Assembly: GCF_001836165.1 (NCBI RefSeq)
Contig: NZ_KV827649.1
Location: 118,008 to 182,007 of the forward strand
Reading direction: 5' to 3'
DNA from: Corynebacterium sp. HMSC036D02
GTDB taxonomy: Bacteria; Actinomycetota; Actinomycetes; Mycobacteriales; Mycobacteriaceae
Length of the DNA stretch: 64,000 nt
The notes beneath the pieces were generated by a model that ran no database searches, was not told the DNA's origin, and saw only the letters and a list, made by a program, of their open reading frames with translations. Shown piece after piece: positions 8,691 to 18,001 of the stretch. A program made the translations under genes and the position numbers. Numbering within the stretch: the first letter of the stretch is position 1; every line of letters begins with the position of its first letter.

Positions 8691-9674
8691 ATGAAGCTGT
8701 TAGTTACCGGCGGAGCCGGCTATGTCGGCAGCGTATGCGCGGCCGTCCTCGTTGAAAAAGGCCATGATGTCACCATCATCGACAATTTCTCCACAGGCAA
8801 CCGCGAGGCCATCCCGGAGAACGCGCGCCTCGTTGAAGGCGACGTGGCTGATGTCGCTCGTGAGGTATTGTCTGAGGGCGCTTTCGAAGGAGTCTTGCAC
8901 TTCGCGGCGCGCTCCCTCGTGGGCGAATCTATGGAGGCCCCAGCTGACTATTGGCAGCACAACGTGGTCACTACGCTTACGCTGCTTAACGCCATGCGTG
9001 AATTCGAGGTCACCAACCTCGTCTTTTCCTCAACCGCTGCCACCTACGGTGAGCCGGCGCAGGTGCCGATCACGGAGACGATGCCCACCCAGCCGACGAA
9101 CCCTTATGGCGCATCGAAGCTTGCCATCGACTACATGATTACCTCTTATGCCAAGGCCTATGGCTTGGGGGCGACTTCCCTGCGCTACTTCAACGTCGCT
9201 GGCGCCTATGGTGATATCGGAGAGAACCGCGAGGTGGAAACCCACCTCATTCCGCTTGTCCTGCAGGTAGCGCTGGGACATCGCGAGAAGATTTTCATCT
9301 TTGGCGATGACTACGACACCGCCGATGGCACCGCAGTGCGCGATTACATCCACATTCGTGACTTGGCCGAAGCCCATGTGTTGGCGCTGGAGAGCAATGC
9401 CACTGGCACCCACCGCATCTATAACCTCGGCTCCGGGGACGGCTACTCGGTCAAGCAGGTTATTGAGGCCTGCCGCGAAATCACTGGACACCCCATCCCA
9501 GCAGAGCTTGCGCCGCGCCGCGCTGGTGACCCTGCGACGCTCGTGGCTTCCTCAGACAAGATTAAATCCGAGCTCGGATGGAACCCGAGCCGCACCGACC
9601 TGAAGACCATCGTCACGGATGCTTGGAACTTCACCCGGCAGCTCGGCGAGCGGGCCCATTCCGCTCGGCGCTAA
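8691..9674 (+). CDS. galE: UDP-glucose 4-epimerase
   Basis: GalE interconverts UDP-glucose and UDP-galactose, supplying galactose for arabinogalactan. The 327-residue protein has the NAD-binding GGAGYVGS loop at the N-terminus, the STAATYGEP strand and the catalytic NPYGASKL (YxxxK) motif. ATG 8691 follows AAGGAGG, which lies at the end of dtxR, and gives [14 protein letters not shown]; upstream in-frame codons belong to dtxR. The last 44 nt overlap the 3' end of the opposing DUF4192 gene. Confidence 0.95.
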   Translation: MKLLVTGGAGYVGSVCAAVLVEKGHDVTIIDNFSTGNREAIPENARLVEGDVADVAREVLSEGAFEGVLHFAARSLVGESMEAPADYWQHNVVTTLTLLNAMREFEVTNLVFSSTAATYGEPAQVPITETMPTQPTNPYGASKLAIDYMITSYAKAYGLGATSLRYFNVAGAYGDIGENREVETHLIPLVLQVALGHREKIFIFGDDYDTADGTAVRDYIHIRDLAEAHVLALESNATGTHRIYNLGSGDGYSVKQVIEACREITGHPIPAELAPRRAGDPATLVASSDKIKSELGWNPSRTDLKTIVTDAWNFTRQLGERAHSARR

Positions 9675-10779
9675 GCGTCTTTTCTGCAGGCTCCTCCCCT
9701 AGGGCGTTGTCATAAGCCTTGAGTGCCCCTGTATGAATCGAATCTCGTATCTTTTCGTGCAGGCCATGGCGGTACGCTTGGCACAGCAGCGCGCCGAGGC
9801 GGTGGCTGGGAAACTCCTCCGTGACAAGTTGCAATGCTGGCCCGGCGAGGATATCCCACTCCTGCTCCAACTGCGCTAATGCGAAAAGGGTCAGTGCATT
9901 CGCCCGCAGCTCCCCGCTGAATGTGCGGGCCGCTGCGAGGAGAAGGTCCGCCCCAGATTCGCCTGCCTTCGCGCAAATATCTACCACGAGGTCACGCGTC
10001 CACGTTGTCGCTAACCACACTGCGCAAGATTCCAGTAGCTTGCTATCCTGTTCTGCTTCTTCCACGGATGCGACTTGTTCAAGCGCCCACTGGGCATCCT
10101 CAAGAAAGTGATCCAGCAGGTCTGTGCGCTTCTTTCCTTGTGCCACAGCCACCTGCTCGCGATATCGCGTCGCCGCATCGCGAGCTTGCTGCGCTAAGAC
10201 TTCTGCTTCCTCGGCGTCGAGGTAGCTATTCCCAGGTGCAAAGACCGCAAAGAAATCCTCCCTGTTTAGCTCAGGTACCACATTGTGGTCGACGCAAGAG
10301 CGCATCGAGGGGGCGTCGGTTAGCGCCGGTATAGTCCCTTCAACCCACTTCTTCATCGGCCCGCTACCGTCCGCATTGACGGTTCCATGCAGCAAGATAT
10401 AGGGCTCATTCTGGGTGATTTCCTGGGCATACCACGCGGCGTCGATCTCCACTCCATCCTCAGCGCGGTCCAGGCCATAAAGCCAGTGGGACACTGCCCG
10501 CAGTTGGGTAAGAGGCTGCTTCGAGATGAGGAAGGCAAAGACACCTTCGCGGGCATGCTCCGCTAGGAGCGGTGCGATGTCTGTGATTGCTCCTTGGGCA
10601 TCCGTGATATCGACGCGAGCGAGCGGCCCCATGGCTGGGCCGCGTGGAGTGGTGTCGATGGCCATAAACACCACCGATTCGGTGGGATAGAAACCTAGGA
10701 GCCCGGGGATGTTAGCGAGGAGATGACCTGGAGTTGTTATCGGTGGCATACGGTCTGTGTGCGTTGAAAAAGTGTTCAT
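9631..10779 (-). CDS. DUF4192 protein
   Basis: A 382-residue soluble protein. The N-terminal [23 protein letters not shown] is the hallmark of DUF4192, an actinobacterial family of unknown function that commonly sits beside galE. The start is taken as ATG 10779, giving [16 protein letters not shown]; upstream codons would add an implausible Arg-rich tail and run through a possible DnaA box. Only a weak AAGG precedes it. Its 3' end overlaps galE by 44 nt on the opposite strand. Confidence 0.8.
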   Translation of the reverse strand: MNTFSTHTDRMPPITTPGHLLANIPGLLGFYPTESVVFMAIDTTPRGPAMGPLARVDITDAQGAITDIAPLLAEHAREGVFAFLISKQPLTQLRAVSHWLYGLDRAEDGVEIDAAWYAQEITQNEPYILLHGTVNADGSGPMKKWVEGTIPALTDAPSMRSCVDHNVVPELNREDFFAVFAPGNSYLDAEEAEVLAQQARDAATRYREQVAVAQGKKRTDLLDHFLEDAQWALEQVASVEEAEQDSKLLESCAVWLATTWTRDLVVDICAKAGESGADLLLAAARTFSGELRANALTLFALAQLEQEWDILAGPALQLVTEEFPSHRLGALLCQAYRHGLHEKIRDSIHTGALKAYDNALGEEPAEKTLSAERNGPARRAAG

Positions 10780-11131
10780 GCCTTGTAGCCTGAACCACCT
10801 GCAGTAGCCACCGCTAGGGATACCCCGGCGCGCACGGAATATCTGTGGATAACAAGTCCGGGCTGTCACTCAATCCTTGGGAATCCACTGGGTTATCCAC
10901 ACCAGGGCAAAGGCCAGCCTGGAAGAAGTAGTGACTGTATGGCATGCTTGTACGATCATTACCAGTTCCCGCAGACAGTTCTGCATAGGCAGGCTGCCGG
11001 GTATGTGTTCTCCTTGGAGCACCATTTCAGCTGGGAATAGGCAACAAGCCTTAAGCGTTGCATGACACAGAACGCTGAAGAAGTCCGTACGCTCGTTAAG
11101 AAGCGCACGATGAGAAGGAGGAGTCACTACC
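10780..11131. other. Divergent intergenic region with two inverted DnaA boxes and no gene
   Basis: I find no convincing gene in these 352 bp. TGTGGATAAC at 10844-10853 and GTTATCCACA at 10892-10901 are exact reverse complements 38 nt apart, and both contain the perfect DnaA-box core TTATCCACA. The rest must carry the promoters of the DUF4192 gene (minus) and the PAC2 gene (plus); AAGGAGG near 11114 is the PAC2 Shine-Dalgarno. Short open frames here have no codon pattern resembling the neighbours. Confidence 0.65.
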
Positions 11132-12151
11132 ATGCAGGAAGAACAGCGCCGCATGTATGAACTGGAGTATCCCGCTCCAGTGGTCAAGGATGATTCGACT
11201 CCAGACAACGGCCCCACGATGATCGTTGCTATGAACGGTTATGCCGACGCCGGACAGGCCGTCGAAGCCAGTGCCGATCACCTCAAGGCCGCTTTAGAAA
11301 ACCGCCAGCTGGCCTCGTTTAACAATGATGAGCTCATTGATTACCGCTCGCGCCGCCCCGCCGTCACCATCGATCATGACCGCACGATGGAGATTGAGAA
11401 CACTGACTTAGGTATCAAGGTGCTGCGGGATAACTCTGGCACTCCATTCTTGCTTCTTTCGGGCCCTGAACCGGACTTGCGGTGGGAGGCCTTTACGGAT
11501 GCGGTGGTGAACTTGGTCGAAAAATTCGATATCAAGAACACCATCATGCTCTACTCGGCCCCCATGCCGGTGCCACACACCCGCCCCACTGTAGTAACGG
11601 CGCACGGCAATTCCCCGGAGCTCCTTAACTCAATGGTGCGCATGGAATCCACCATGATGGTCCCCGGCGCCGCCGCCCTGTATATCGAGCGAGCTTTGGA
11701 CAAGAAGGGCCGCCGCGTCGCCGGGTACACCGCTCATGTTCCGCATTACCTGGCCGCCTCCCCGTACCCGTCGGCCACGCTGCGTCTTTTGGATTCGGTG
11801 GCGAGCGCAGCTGGCCTCAACATCCCACTGGGCAGCTTGGAAGCAGACGTGACTCGCGTTAACCAGCAGTTGGAGGAGCAGGTTACCAACTCTGAGGAAA
11901 TTGCAGGCGTGGTCCACCAGCTGGAGGAGCAATATGACGCTTACATGGAGCGCTACCGCTCCCGCCACCCGCAGGCCATTATGCCGGGCGAAGAGCATAT
12001 GCCTACTGGTGAGGAAATCGGAGCAGACTTCGAAGCTTTCCTCGCGGGCCTCGACGACAACCCGGATATCCTCTCCGAAGAGATCGATGACCGCGAAGAC
12101 AACTACGGGCGGGAGCAAGGCCCCGGCTCGGATATGGATGATGACGTCTAA
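11132..12151 (+). CDS. PAC2 family protein
   Basis: This 339-residue protein matches the PAC2 family (fold of proteasome assembly chaperone 2) through its MIVAMNGYADAGQAVEASADHL start and the long alpha/beta core; the last 60 residues are acidic and probably disordered. In actinobacteria it is widespread even where, as in Corynebacterium, there is no 20S proteasome, so the link to proteasome assembly is by family only. ATG 11132 is preceded by AAGGAGG; ATG 11153 (MYELEYP) is an alternative. A strong terminator follows. Confidence 0.83.
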   Translation: MQEEQRRMYELEYPAPVVKDDSTPDNGPTMIVAMNGYADAGQAVEASADHLKAALENRQLASFNNDELIDYRSRRPAVTIDHDRTMEIENTDLGIKVLRDNSGTPFLLLSGPEPDLRWEAFTDAVVNLVEKFDIKNTIMLYSAPMPVPHTRPTVVTAHGNSPELLNSMVRMESTMMVPGAAALYIERALDKKGRRVAGYTAHVPHYLAASPYPSATLRLLDSVASAAGLNIPLGSLEADVTRVNQQLEEQVTNSEEIAGVVHQLEEQYDAYMERYRSRHPQAIMPGEEHMPTGEEIGADFEAFLAGLDDNPDILSEEIDDREDNYGREQGPGSDMDDDV

Positions 12152-12178
12152 TCGCGGTTAGGTATACCGCACGAACAC

Positions 12179-12238
12179 AAGCACCGAGAACAGCCCTCCG
12201 GGGGACTCTAGGGCGGAGGCCTAGTCCGCGGTGCTTTT
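12179..12238 (+). terminator. Rho-independent terminator after the PAC2 gene
   Basis: An outer stem AAGCACCG (12179-12186) pairs with CGGTGCTT (12229-12236), an inner stem CCTCCG (12195-12200) pairs with CGGAGG (12214-12219), and the outer arm runs into TTTT. Confidence 0.75.
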
Positions 12239-12255
12239 CGCCTAAGGTGGGACGG

Positions 12256-14829
12256 GTGAACCTTTCTCAGATGTTGCCCGATCTCGCCGAAGTCCCCGAG
12301 TCGATGGTTGATGAGGCCATCTGGGACACATTTTTGTCCTGGACTTCTGGCCGTGGTATTTCGCTTTACCCAGCGCAGGAAGAAGCCTCCCTCGGCATTC
12401 TTGCCGGGGATAACGTCATCCTGGCAACTCCCACTGGTTCCGGCAAATCCATGGTGGCCAACGCCGCCCACTTCATTGCTTTGGCGCGCGGCCAGCGCAG
12501 CTTCTACACCGCACCCATCAAGGCCTTGGTGAGCGAAAAATTCTTCGCGCTCTGCGAGATTTTCGGCCCCGAGAACGTCGGCATGATGACCGGTGATGCC
12601 ACGGTCAACGGCTCCGCTCCCATCATCGCCGCGACGGCTGAGATTGTGGCCAATATTGCGCTGCGTGATGGCGCGGAAGCCGCCATTGATCAGGTAATCA
12701 TGGATGAGTTCCATTACTACTCCGAGCCTGATCGCGGCTGGGCCTGGCAGGTTCCGCTGTTGGAGCTACCGAAGGCCCAATTCTTGCTCATGTCCGCCAC
12801 CTTGGGCGATACCGCCTGGCTGGAGAAGGATTTGACGGAGCGTACCGGCCGTACGACGACTCTGGTAGCGGGAACAACTCGCCCAGTGCCCCTCGACTTC
12901 TCTTATGTCTTTTCCGCGGTCCACGAAACCATCGAAGAATTGCTCGCCGATGGCAAGGCCCCTGTCTATGTCGTCCACTTCTCCCAGCGCGAGGCCTCAG
13001 AGCGCGCGCAGGCGTTGACTTCCCTGTCGAAGATCATCACCCCGGAGGAGAAGGAGGCCATTGCAGCTGAGCTCGCGGGCTTCCGCTTCACCACGACGTT
13101 TGGCAAAGACCTCTCTAAGCTTCTGCGTAAGGGAATCGGTGTGCACCACGCTGGTATGTTGCCGAAATATCGGCGCTTGGTTGAGCGCCTGGCCCAGAAG
13201 GGCCTTCTCAAGATTATTTGCGGCACCGATACTTTGGGCGTGGGCATCAACGTCCCCATTCGCACAGTCCTGATGACCGGCCTTGCCAAATATGATGGAA
13301 CCCGCCAGCGCATTCTGAAGTCTCGCGAGTTTCACCAGATTGCCGGCCGCGCTGGCCGCGCCGGTTATGACACGGAAGGCACCGTCGTCGTGCAGGCGCC
13401 GGAGTATGAGATTGAGAACGCCAAGGCGCGGCGCCGTGTGGGCGATGACCCAGCAAGGCTCAAGAAGCTGAAAAAGAAGTCTGCGCGCGACGGTGAAGTG
13501 TCGTGGTCGGAACAGACTTACGCACGGCTTATCGACGCCGAACCGGAGCAACTAACGTCCCAATTCCGAGTGTCCAATTCCATGTTGCTCAACGTGCTCG
13601 CCCGGCACGGCAACGGCTACGAGCATCTCAAGCACCTGCTGCGCACCAGCCACAACACGCGTGCCCGCCAGAACGAGGACATCCTGACGGCATTGAGTCT
13701 GTTCCGGGGACTTCTCAATTCGGGCGTGGTGCAAAAGTCTACGAAGGGGCTCGATATCTACGGCCGTCCCTACCACGTCGTGCGAGAGATGCCGCGCGAT
13801 TTCGCCCTCAACCAGCCTTTAGGGCCCTTCGCGCTGGCAGCGCTCACCCTGCTGGATCCCGAGTCCGAGACCTATGCCCTCGATGTCATCTCCGTGTTCG
13901 AGGCGGTACTTGATGATCCTCGCCAGGTTCTCATCGCACAGCAAAAGCAGCGACGCGGCGAGGAAATCGCAGCACTCAAGGCGGAGGGCGTGGACTATAC
14001 CGAGCGCATGGCCATCGTGGAAGACATCACGTGGCCAAAGCCTCTGGAAGAGCTCCTCGAGCAGTCCTATGAGACCTTCTGCCAGACCAACCCATGGGCG
14101 AAGGAGTTCGAGCTGCGGCCTAAGTCTGTAGTGCGCGACATGCTGGAGAGCGCCATGACTTTTTCCGATCTCGTCGCCACCTACGGTCTGGCCCGCTCGG
14201 AAGGCGTCATTTTGCGCTACCTGACCGATGCCTGGCGCACGCTCAAGCAGTCCATTCCTGCGGAGTTCCTCACAGAGGAACTCGAGGACATTATCGTCTG
14301 GCTCGGGGAGCTTATCCGCCAAGTCGATTCTTCGCTTGTCGACGAGTGGGCTGAGATGGCTGGCGAGGACTCCCCCATTTCCCAGGAAGATTTGGACCGC
14401 GAGTTGGCCTTCGGAGTCGAGGATCCCACCGCCTTGACCGCGAATCAGCGGGCTTTCAGCATCATGGTGCGCAACTACTTCTTCCGCCTTGCCCAACTCT
14501 TTGCGTTGGAGAAGGAAGAGCGCTTGGCAGACCTGTTGGACTACTTGGAGGAGATTCCTGACTTTAGCCGTGCCCTCGATGACTACTTCGATGACTACGA
14601 TGACATTGACACTGGGCCAGCGGCTAGGGGCCAGGAATACTTCCTCCTGGACAAGGGCGACGCAGGTTCGGGCGCTCGTGGCGTTGGCGGCTCGCGGTCG
14701 TGGACCGTGCGTCAGATCCTTAAGGACCCAGAGGGTGATAATTCCTATCAGCTCGTTGGCACCGTAGATCTCGATGCCTCCGATGAAGCCGGGGAGGTAC
14801 GGCTATCCGAGCTGCGCGTGGAGTACTAG
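12256..14829 (+). CDS. DEAD/DEAH box helicase with DUF3516
   Basis: An SF2 helicase of about 857 residues. Motif I is ATPTGSGKS near the N-terminus, motif II is DEFH (about residue 152), motif III is SATLG, and motif VI is QIAGRAGRAGY. The Ski2/HelY-like core is followed by a long C-terminal DUF3516 region typical of actinobacteria. GTG 12256 is 5 nt from AAGGTGG; an in-frame GTG at 12247 lies inside that Shine-Dalgarno and is less likely. It probably acts on RNA, but this is inferred from the family. It appears monocistronic. Confidence 0.84.
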   Translation: MNLSQMLPDLAEVPESMVDEAIWDTFLSWTSGRGISLYPAQEEASLGILAGDNVILATPTGSGKSMVANAAHFIALARGQRSFYTAPIKALVSEKFFALCEIFGPENVGMMTGDATVNGSAPIIAATAEIVANIALRDGAEAAIDQVIMDEFHYYSEPDRGWAWQVPLLELPKAQFLLMSATLGDTAWLEKDLTERTGRTTTLVAGTTRPVPLDFSYVFSAVHETIEELLADGKAPVYVVHFSQREASERAQALTSLSKIITPEEKEAIAAELAGFRFTTTFGKDLSKLLRKGIGVHHAGMLPKYRRLVERLAQKGLLKIICGTDTLGVGINVPIRTVLMTGLAKYDGTRQRILKSREFHQIAGRAGRAGYDTEGTVVVQAPEYEIENAKARRRVGDDPARLKKLKKKSARDGEVSWSEQTYARLIDAEPEQLTSQFRVSNSMLLNVLARHGNGYEHLKHLLRTSHNTRARQNEDILTALSLFRGLLNSGVVQKSTKGLDIYGRPYHVVREMPRDFALNQPLGPFALAALTLLDPESETYALDVISVFEAVLDDPRQVLIAQQKQRRGEEIAALKAEGVDYTERMAIVEDITWPKPLEELLEQSYETFCQTNPWAKEFELRPKSVVRDMLESAMTFSDLVATYGLARSEGVILRYLTDAWRTLKQSIPAEFLTEELEDIIVWLGELIRQVDSSLVDEWAEMAGEDSPISQEDLDRELAFGVEDPTALTANQRAFSIMVRNYFFRLAQLFALEKEERLADLLDYLEEIPDFSRALDDYFDDYDDIDTGPAARGQEYFLLDKGDAGSGARGVGGSRSWTVRQILKDPEGDNSYQLVGTVDLDASDEAGEVRLSELRVEY

Positions 14830-14886
14830 GGCGCATAAGCAGGGACTATTAATACCCCCCTTTCTGAATTAATATTTTCTACACAC

Positions 14887-14905
14887 CGCATATTATGCGT
14901 ATGAT
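14887..14905 (+). promoter_or_regulatory. Leaderless promoter with a 13-bp palindrome in the spacer
   Basis: CGCATA-T-TATGCG (14887-14899) is a perfect palindrome immediately before a -10-like TATGAT (14900-14905), which lies 6 nt before the start codon at 14912. The palindrome therefore sits between -35 and -10, where a repressor would block RNA polymerase. No Shine-Dalgarno precedes the ATG. Confidence 0.55.
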
Positions 14906-14911
14906 TGGGGA

Positions 14912-16036
14912 ATGAGTACGCCACAGCAGATAGACGAACGCAAGCTTTCCCCTATCCCTCACGCCAGCGCAGCGCCTGCGGCCGAGCGCCTCACCCCCGG
15001 CTCCTTCACCATGAAGGTCCTCAACGGCATCTCCATCGCCGTCGTTGTGTCGCTCGTCCCACAAGCACTGCTCGGTGAATTAGCCAAGGCGCTACTCCCC
15101 TTGTGGTCCGGCGCAGCCACCGTCATTGCACTGACGGGCTTAGCCGCAAGCCTCTTGCCGGTAATGATTGGTGTCCTCGTGGGCATCGAATTCAAGATGA
15201 CCCCCATCCAGACTGCTGCGGTCGGCATTGCTTCCTTCTGCGGCTCAGGCGTGGCCACTGTTAATCCCGAAGGCGGTTTCTTCCTCAAAGGCACCGGTCT
15301 TGTTATCAACTCAGGCCTTACCGCAGCCATAGCAGTGGGATTATTGCTCTTTATCGGCGACAGGCTGAAAAATTACTCTATTTTGTTGCTATCCACCATC
15401 GTGACGCTGGTGGCGGGCACCATCGGTTGGGCTGTCACCTTCCCCATCGTCAAGGTCTTCACTCTTTGGCTGGGCAACTTGGTCAATGGGGCAACTACTT
15501 TGCAGCCGGTTCTCATGGGTGTTGTCCTCGCCGTCCTTTTCGCCATCATGATTGTCTCTCCAGTCTCCACAGTCGGCATTGCCACTGCCATCTTCATTGA
15601 CGGCATCGCCTCCGGTACCGCGAACCTGGGCGCCGTCGCCGCTGGGTTCACACTCCTCGTTGCCGGCTGGCGCGTCAACGGCTTCGCCACCTCTATCCTG
15701 CATGTTTTGGGTTCCCCGAAGGTGCAAATGGCCAACATGCTATCCAAGCCAGTCACCTTCCTGCCCGTGATATGCTCCGCTGCCGTGCTGGGCGGCGTCG
15801 GTGGCGCTTTAGGAATCTCCGGCACCCCTATCTCTGCTGGCTTTGGCATCTCCGGCCTCATGGGCCCACTGGCAGCCCTCAATTACGAAGGCTGGGGTTG
15901 GAGCGCCAGCAACGTGATGATTATTACCTTCGTTTATGTCATCCTTCCCCTCGCCCTTGCGCTGCTCTTTTGCTGGCTCTTTGAAAAGGTTCTGCACCTG
16001 ACTAGGGCTGAGTACTTTTCTCTCGACTTTAAGTAG
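14912..16036 (+). CDS. PfoR-like PTS EIIC-type membrane protein
   Basis: A 374-residue polytopic membrane protein of the PTS_EIIC_2/PfoR family (named for the perfringolysin regulator of Clostridium). After a polar N-terminus of about 30 residues come some 9-10 hydrophobic segments, with the conserved motifs GIASFCGSGVATVNPEGGF and SPVSTVGIATAIF. No IIA or IIB domain and no phosphorylatable His or Cys site is evident, so PTS activity is doubtful and the substrate is unknown. The promoter looks leaderless with an adjacent palindrome. Confidence 0.75.
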   Translation: MSTPQQIDERKLSPIPHASAAPAAERLTPGSFTMKVLNGISIAVVVSLVPQALLGELAKALLPLWSGAATVIALTGLAASLLPVMIGVLVGIEFKMTPIQTAAVGIASFCGSGVATVNPEGGFFLKGTGLVINSGLTAAIAVGLLLFIGDRLKNYSILLLSTIVTLVAGTIGWAVTFPIVKVFTLWLGNLVNGATTLQPVLMGVVLAVLFAIMIVSPVSTVGIATAIFIDGIASGTANLGAVAAGFTLLVAGWRVNGFATSILHVLGSPKVQMANMLSKPVTFLPVICSAAVLGGVGGALGISGTPISAGFGISGLMGPLAALNYEGWGWSASNVMIITFVYVILPLALALLFCWLFEKVLHLTRAEYFSLDFK

Positions 16037-16064
16037 GTATCCGGGGAGTACAGTGGGGACCGCT

Positions 16065-16442
16065 ATGAACGAACAGAACACCCCGCCCACCGGCATCCGC
16101 CTCGCAGGCGTTCATTTTGAGACGCACGAAGACGCCGTCACCGTGCATTGGCTCCTTGGAGGAATGCCCCACCACCGTGACGTCGTGTTCACCCTGCACA
16201 CCCTCGATCTGGAGCTCACCGCTCACTTCGAACAAGAGCAGCTCACGTCGATGGAAATCTCTTCCTTCGGCGAGGACACCAGGGACGCCCACCGTCGGGT
16301 TGATTACCCCTACGAGTACACCCCGGAAGAGTTGACTGTTACCCTCCCCACCGCTCATTTCAACCTCTCGGAAGAAGTGTTTACCATGGCTCTTTCCGTG
16401 GACGGTGCGGCATGCGGTGAATGGACCGGCACTATAATCTAA
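16065..16442 (+). CDS. Conserved hypothetical protein
   Basis: A small (125-residue) acidic, soluble protein with alternating beta-like segments and no recognised domain. ATG 16065 is used here; an in-frame GTG at 16053 with GGGGAG 4 nt upstream is an alternative and would add four residues. It follows the PfoR-like gene by 28 nt and may be co-transcribed. Codon use is like that of its neighbours. No function can be assigned. Confidence 0.55.
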   Translation: MNEQNTPPTGIRLAGVHFETHEDAVTVHWLLGGMPHHRDVVFTLHTLDLELTAHFEQEQLTSMEISSFGEDTRDAHRRVDYPYEYTPEELTVTLPTAHFNLSEEVFTMALSVDGAACGEWTGTII

Positions 16443-16520
16443 GCCTTCACTCTCTGCATTCAGCTAAGCCTACACACGCTTTACAAGGCCCTGACCAGCG
16501 GCGATACTGGAACATAAGAA

Positions 16521-16553
16521 GTTCTCTAGACAACTGCGAAAGCACTAGAGAGC
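16521..16553 (+). promoter_or_regulatory. Inverted repeat upstream of the VIT-family gene
   Basis: TCTCTAG (16523-16529) and CTAGAGA (16545-16551) pair perfectly around a 15-nt loop, extended by a T-G and a G-C pair to 9 bp. It lies about 30 nt before the start and just upstream of a -10-like TATTCT (16560-16565), so an operator is more likely than a terminator. Confidence 0.45.
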
Positions 16554-16584
16554 CACGCATATTCTGGTATCCAAGGAGCTGGCA

Positions 16585-17295
16585 ATGCCACAACATATCA
16601 GCGAACCCCACGGAGCCTCACACAACGCTCGTCTGAACTCTCTTCGCGCAGGTGTACTTGGGGCTAACGACGGCATCGTCTCCGTCGCGGCACTTCTACT
16701 TGGCGTCGTTGGTTCTGGGGCGTCGGCAAGCGCCATCCTCACCGCCGGCCTAGCCGCAACGGTGTCGGGCGCTGCCTCCATGGCACTCGGAGAATATGTC
16801 TCTGTTTCGGCACAACGCGACTCCGAGCGCATGATGATAGACAAGGAGACCCGCGAGCTGGCAGATCTCCCCGAGCAAGAGCATGCCGAGCTCGTTTCTA
16901 TGCTCGCCAGCTACGGCATGCATACCGAAACCGCGGATACTGCCGCCCGCGAGATCGCTGCCGAAGATAGACTTCTCGAGGCACACCTTCGACTGGAGAT
17001 GGGCATTGATGGCGAAGACCTGACAAATCCTTGGCACGCCGCGTTGTGGTCGGCCGTATCCTTCCTTGCCGGCGCCGCACTCCCCCTGTTATCAATCTTC
17101 CTCGCACCCATGAGCATGGCTGCAGCAACAGTCGCCATTGTTACCCTGATCGCCCTGGCAATCACGGGCTACGTTTCGGCACGCCTCGCTGACACGGATG
17201 CCGCGCGCTCCGTCTGCCGCCTGGTTATCGGTGGTGCGCTCGGCTTAGCCATCACCTATGGCATCGGCGTAGCCTTCGGCGGGGTCATCGGCTAG
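16585..17295 (+). CDS. VIT/CCC1 family iron or manganese transporter
   Basis: The 236-residue protein has the VIT-family signature LRAGVLGANDGIVSVAALLLG in the first helix and SMALGEYVSVSAQRDSE at the end of the second. A cytoplasmic Glu-rich helical segment (about residues 75-140) would carry the metal-binding glutamates, and three C-terminal helices follow. Family members move Fe2+ or Mn2+ out of the cytosol. AAGGAG lies 8 nt before ATG 16585. Its closeness to the peroxide-defence genes suggests metal-linked oxidative protection, which is inference. Confidence 0.87.
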   Translation: MPQHISEPHGASHNARLNSLRAGVLGANDGIVSVAALLLGVVGSGASASAILTAGLAATVSGAASMALGEYVSVSAQRDSERMMIDKETRELADLPEQEHAELVSMLASYGMHTETADTAAREIAAEDRLLEAHLRLEMGIDGEDLTNPWHAALWSAVSFLAGAALPLLSIFLAPMSMAAATVAIVTLIALAITGYVSARLADTDAARSVCRLVIGGALGLAITYGIGVAFGGVIG

Positions 17296-17352
17296 CCCAT
17301 GCTAGGACACTTTCCTCTGCCCCAGGTCCGGGCCCAAGCCGACAATGCACAA

Positions 17353-17389
17353 AGTCCCACTCACCGCAGTGCGAGCGGTGAGTGGGACT
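17353..17389. terminator. Bidirectional terminator between the VIT gene and ahpD
   Basis: AGTCCCACTCACCGC (17353-17367) and GCGGTGAGTGGGACT (17375-17389) form a perfect 15-bp stem with a 7-nt loop between two convergent genes. Confidence 0.8.
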
Positions 17390-17423
17390 GCTTAACTGCG
17401 CTTGGGAAAGCGCACTGAGTCAT

Positions 17424-17957
17424 TTACTCAGCGGAGCGTACGGCTTCGGCCTGGAGCGCTTGTGCAACGGCCTCAACCACACCAGCGACCTTGATGCCTT
17501 CCCAAATCTGCTCCTTGGTCACGCCTTCCTCGAGGAGAGTATTAGCGTGTGCGGACAGGCAGTGCTCGCAGCCGTTGATGGCGGAGACGACTGTGCTCCA
17601 CAGCTCGAACGTAGCCTTGTCTACGCCAGGCTTAGCAATGATATTCATGCGCAGACCAAACTTGACCTGGGCAAAATCATCACCCAACCAGCTCTTTGCG
17701 CGGTAGGCCACGTTGTTCATAGCCATCACCGTGGCGGAGCCGAGAGCTGCGCCAATTGCCTCCTCGCTGAGGTGCTCGCGAGCTTCCTCAAGAATCTCCG
17801 ACAGCACCAGGTCATTGCGGGTCGCAGCGGCGGCAGCAACCAAGCTGCCCCACAGCTGCTCCTCATTCAGCTCGGTGCTACGCGTAAGGGAACCAATGTT
17901 GAGCTTCTGATCCTTGGCATATGCCGGAAGCGCGGACTTCAGATTTTCGATGGACAC
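17424..17957 (-). CDS. ahpD: Alkyl hydroperoxidase AhpD
   Basis: AhpD is the CxxC-type peroxidase/adaptor that reduces AhpC with electrons from lipoylated SucB and Lpd in mycobacteria. The 177-residue protein keeps E118, C130, C133 and H137 ([10 protein letters not shown]) at exactly the M. tuberculosis positions. Translation begins at GTG 17957 with AAAGGAG about 10 nt upstream. It lies 44 nt after ahpC on the same strand and is surely in its operon. Confidence 0.95.
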   Translation of the reverse strand: MSIENLKSALPAYAKDQKLNIGSLTRSTELNEEQLWGSLVAAAAATRNDLVLSEILEEAREHLSEEAIGAALGSATVMAMNNVAYRAKSWLGDDFAQVKFGLRMNIIAKPGVDKATFELWSTVVSAINGCEHCLSAHANTLLEEGVTKEQIWEGIKVAGVVEAVAQALQAEAVRSAE

Positions 17958-18001
17958 TGATCTAACTCCTTTAAGGTTGGGCGGTTGTGCTTAGTGCTGT
18001 T

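Noticed and set aside
10877..11065. 62-codon plus-strand open frame between the DUF4192 and PAC2 genes
   Set aside because: It has no ribosome-binding site or family resemblance and would run through one DnaA box.
16458..16476. DtxR-box-like sequence (AGCTAAGCCTACAC) upstream of the VIT gene
   Set aside because: Only about half of the 19 positions match TTAGGTTAGCCTAACCTAA, no better than expected by chance in this AT/GC context.
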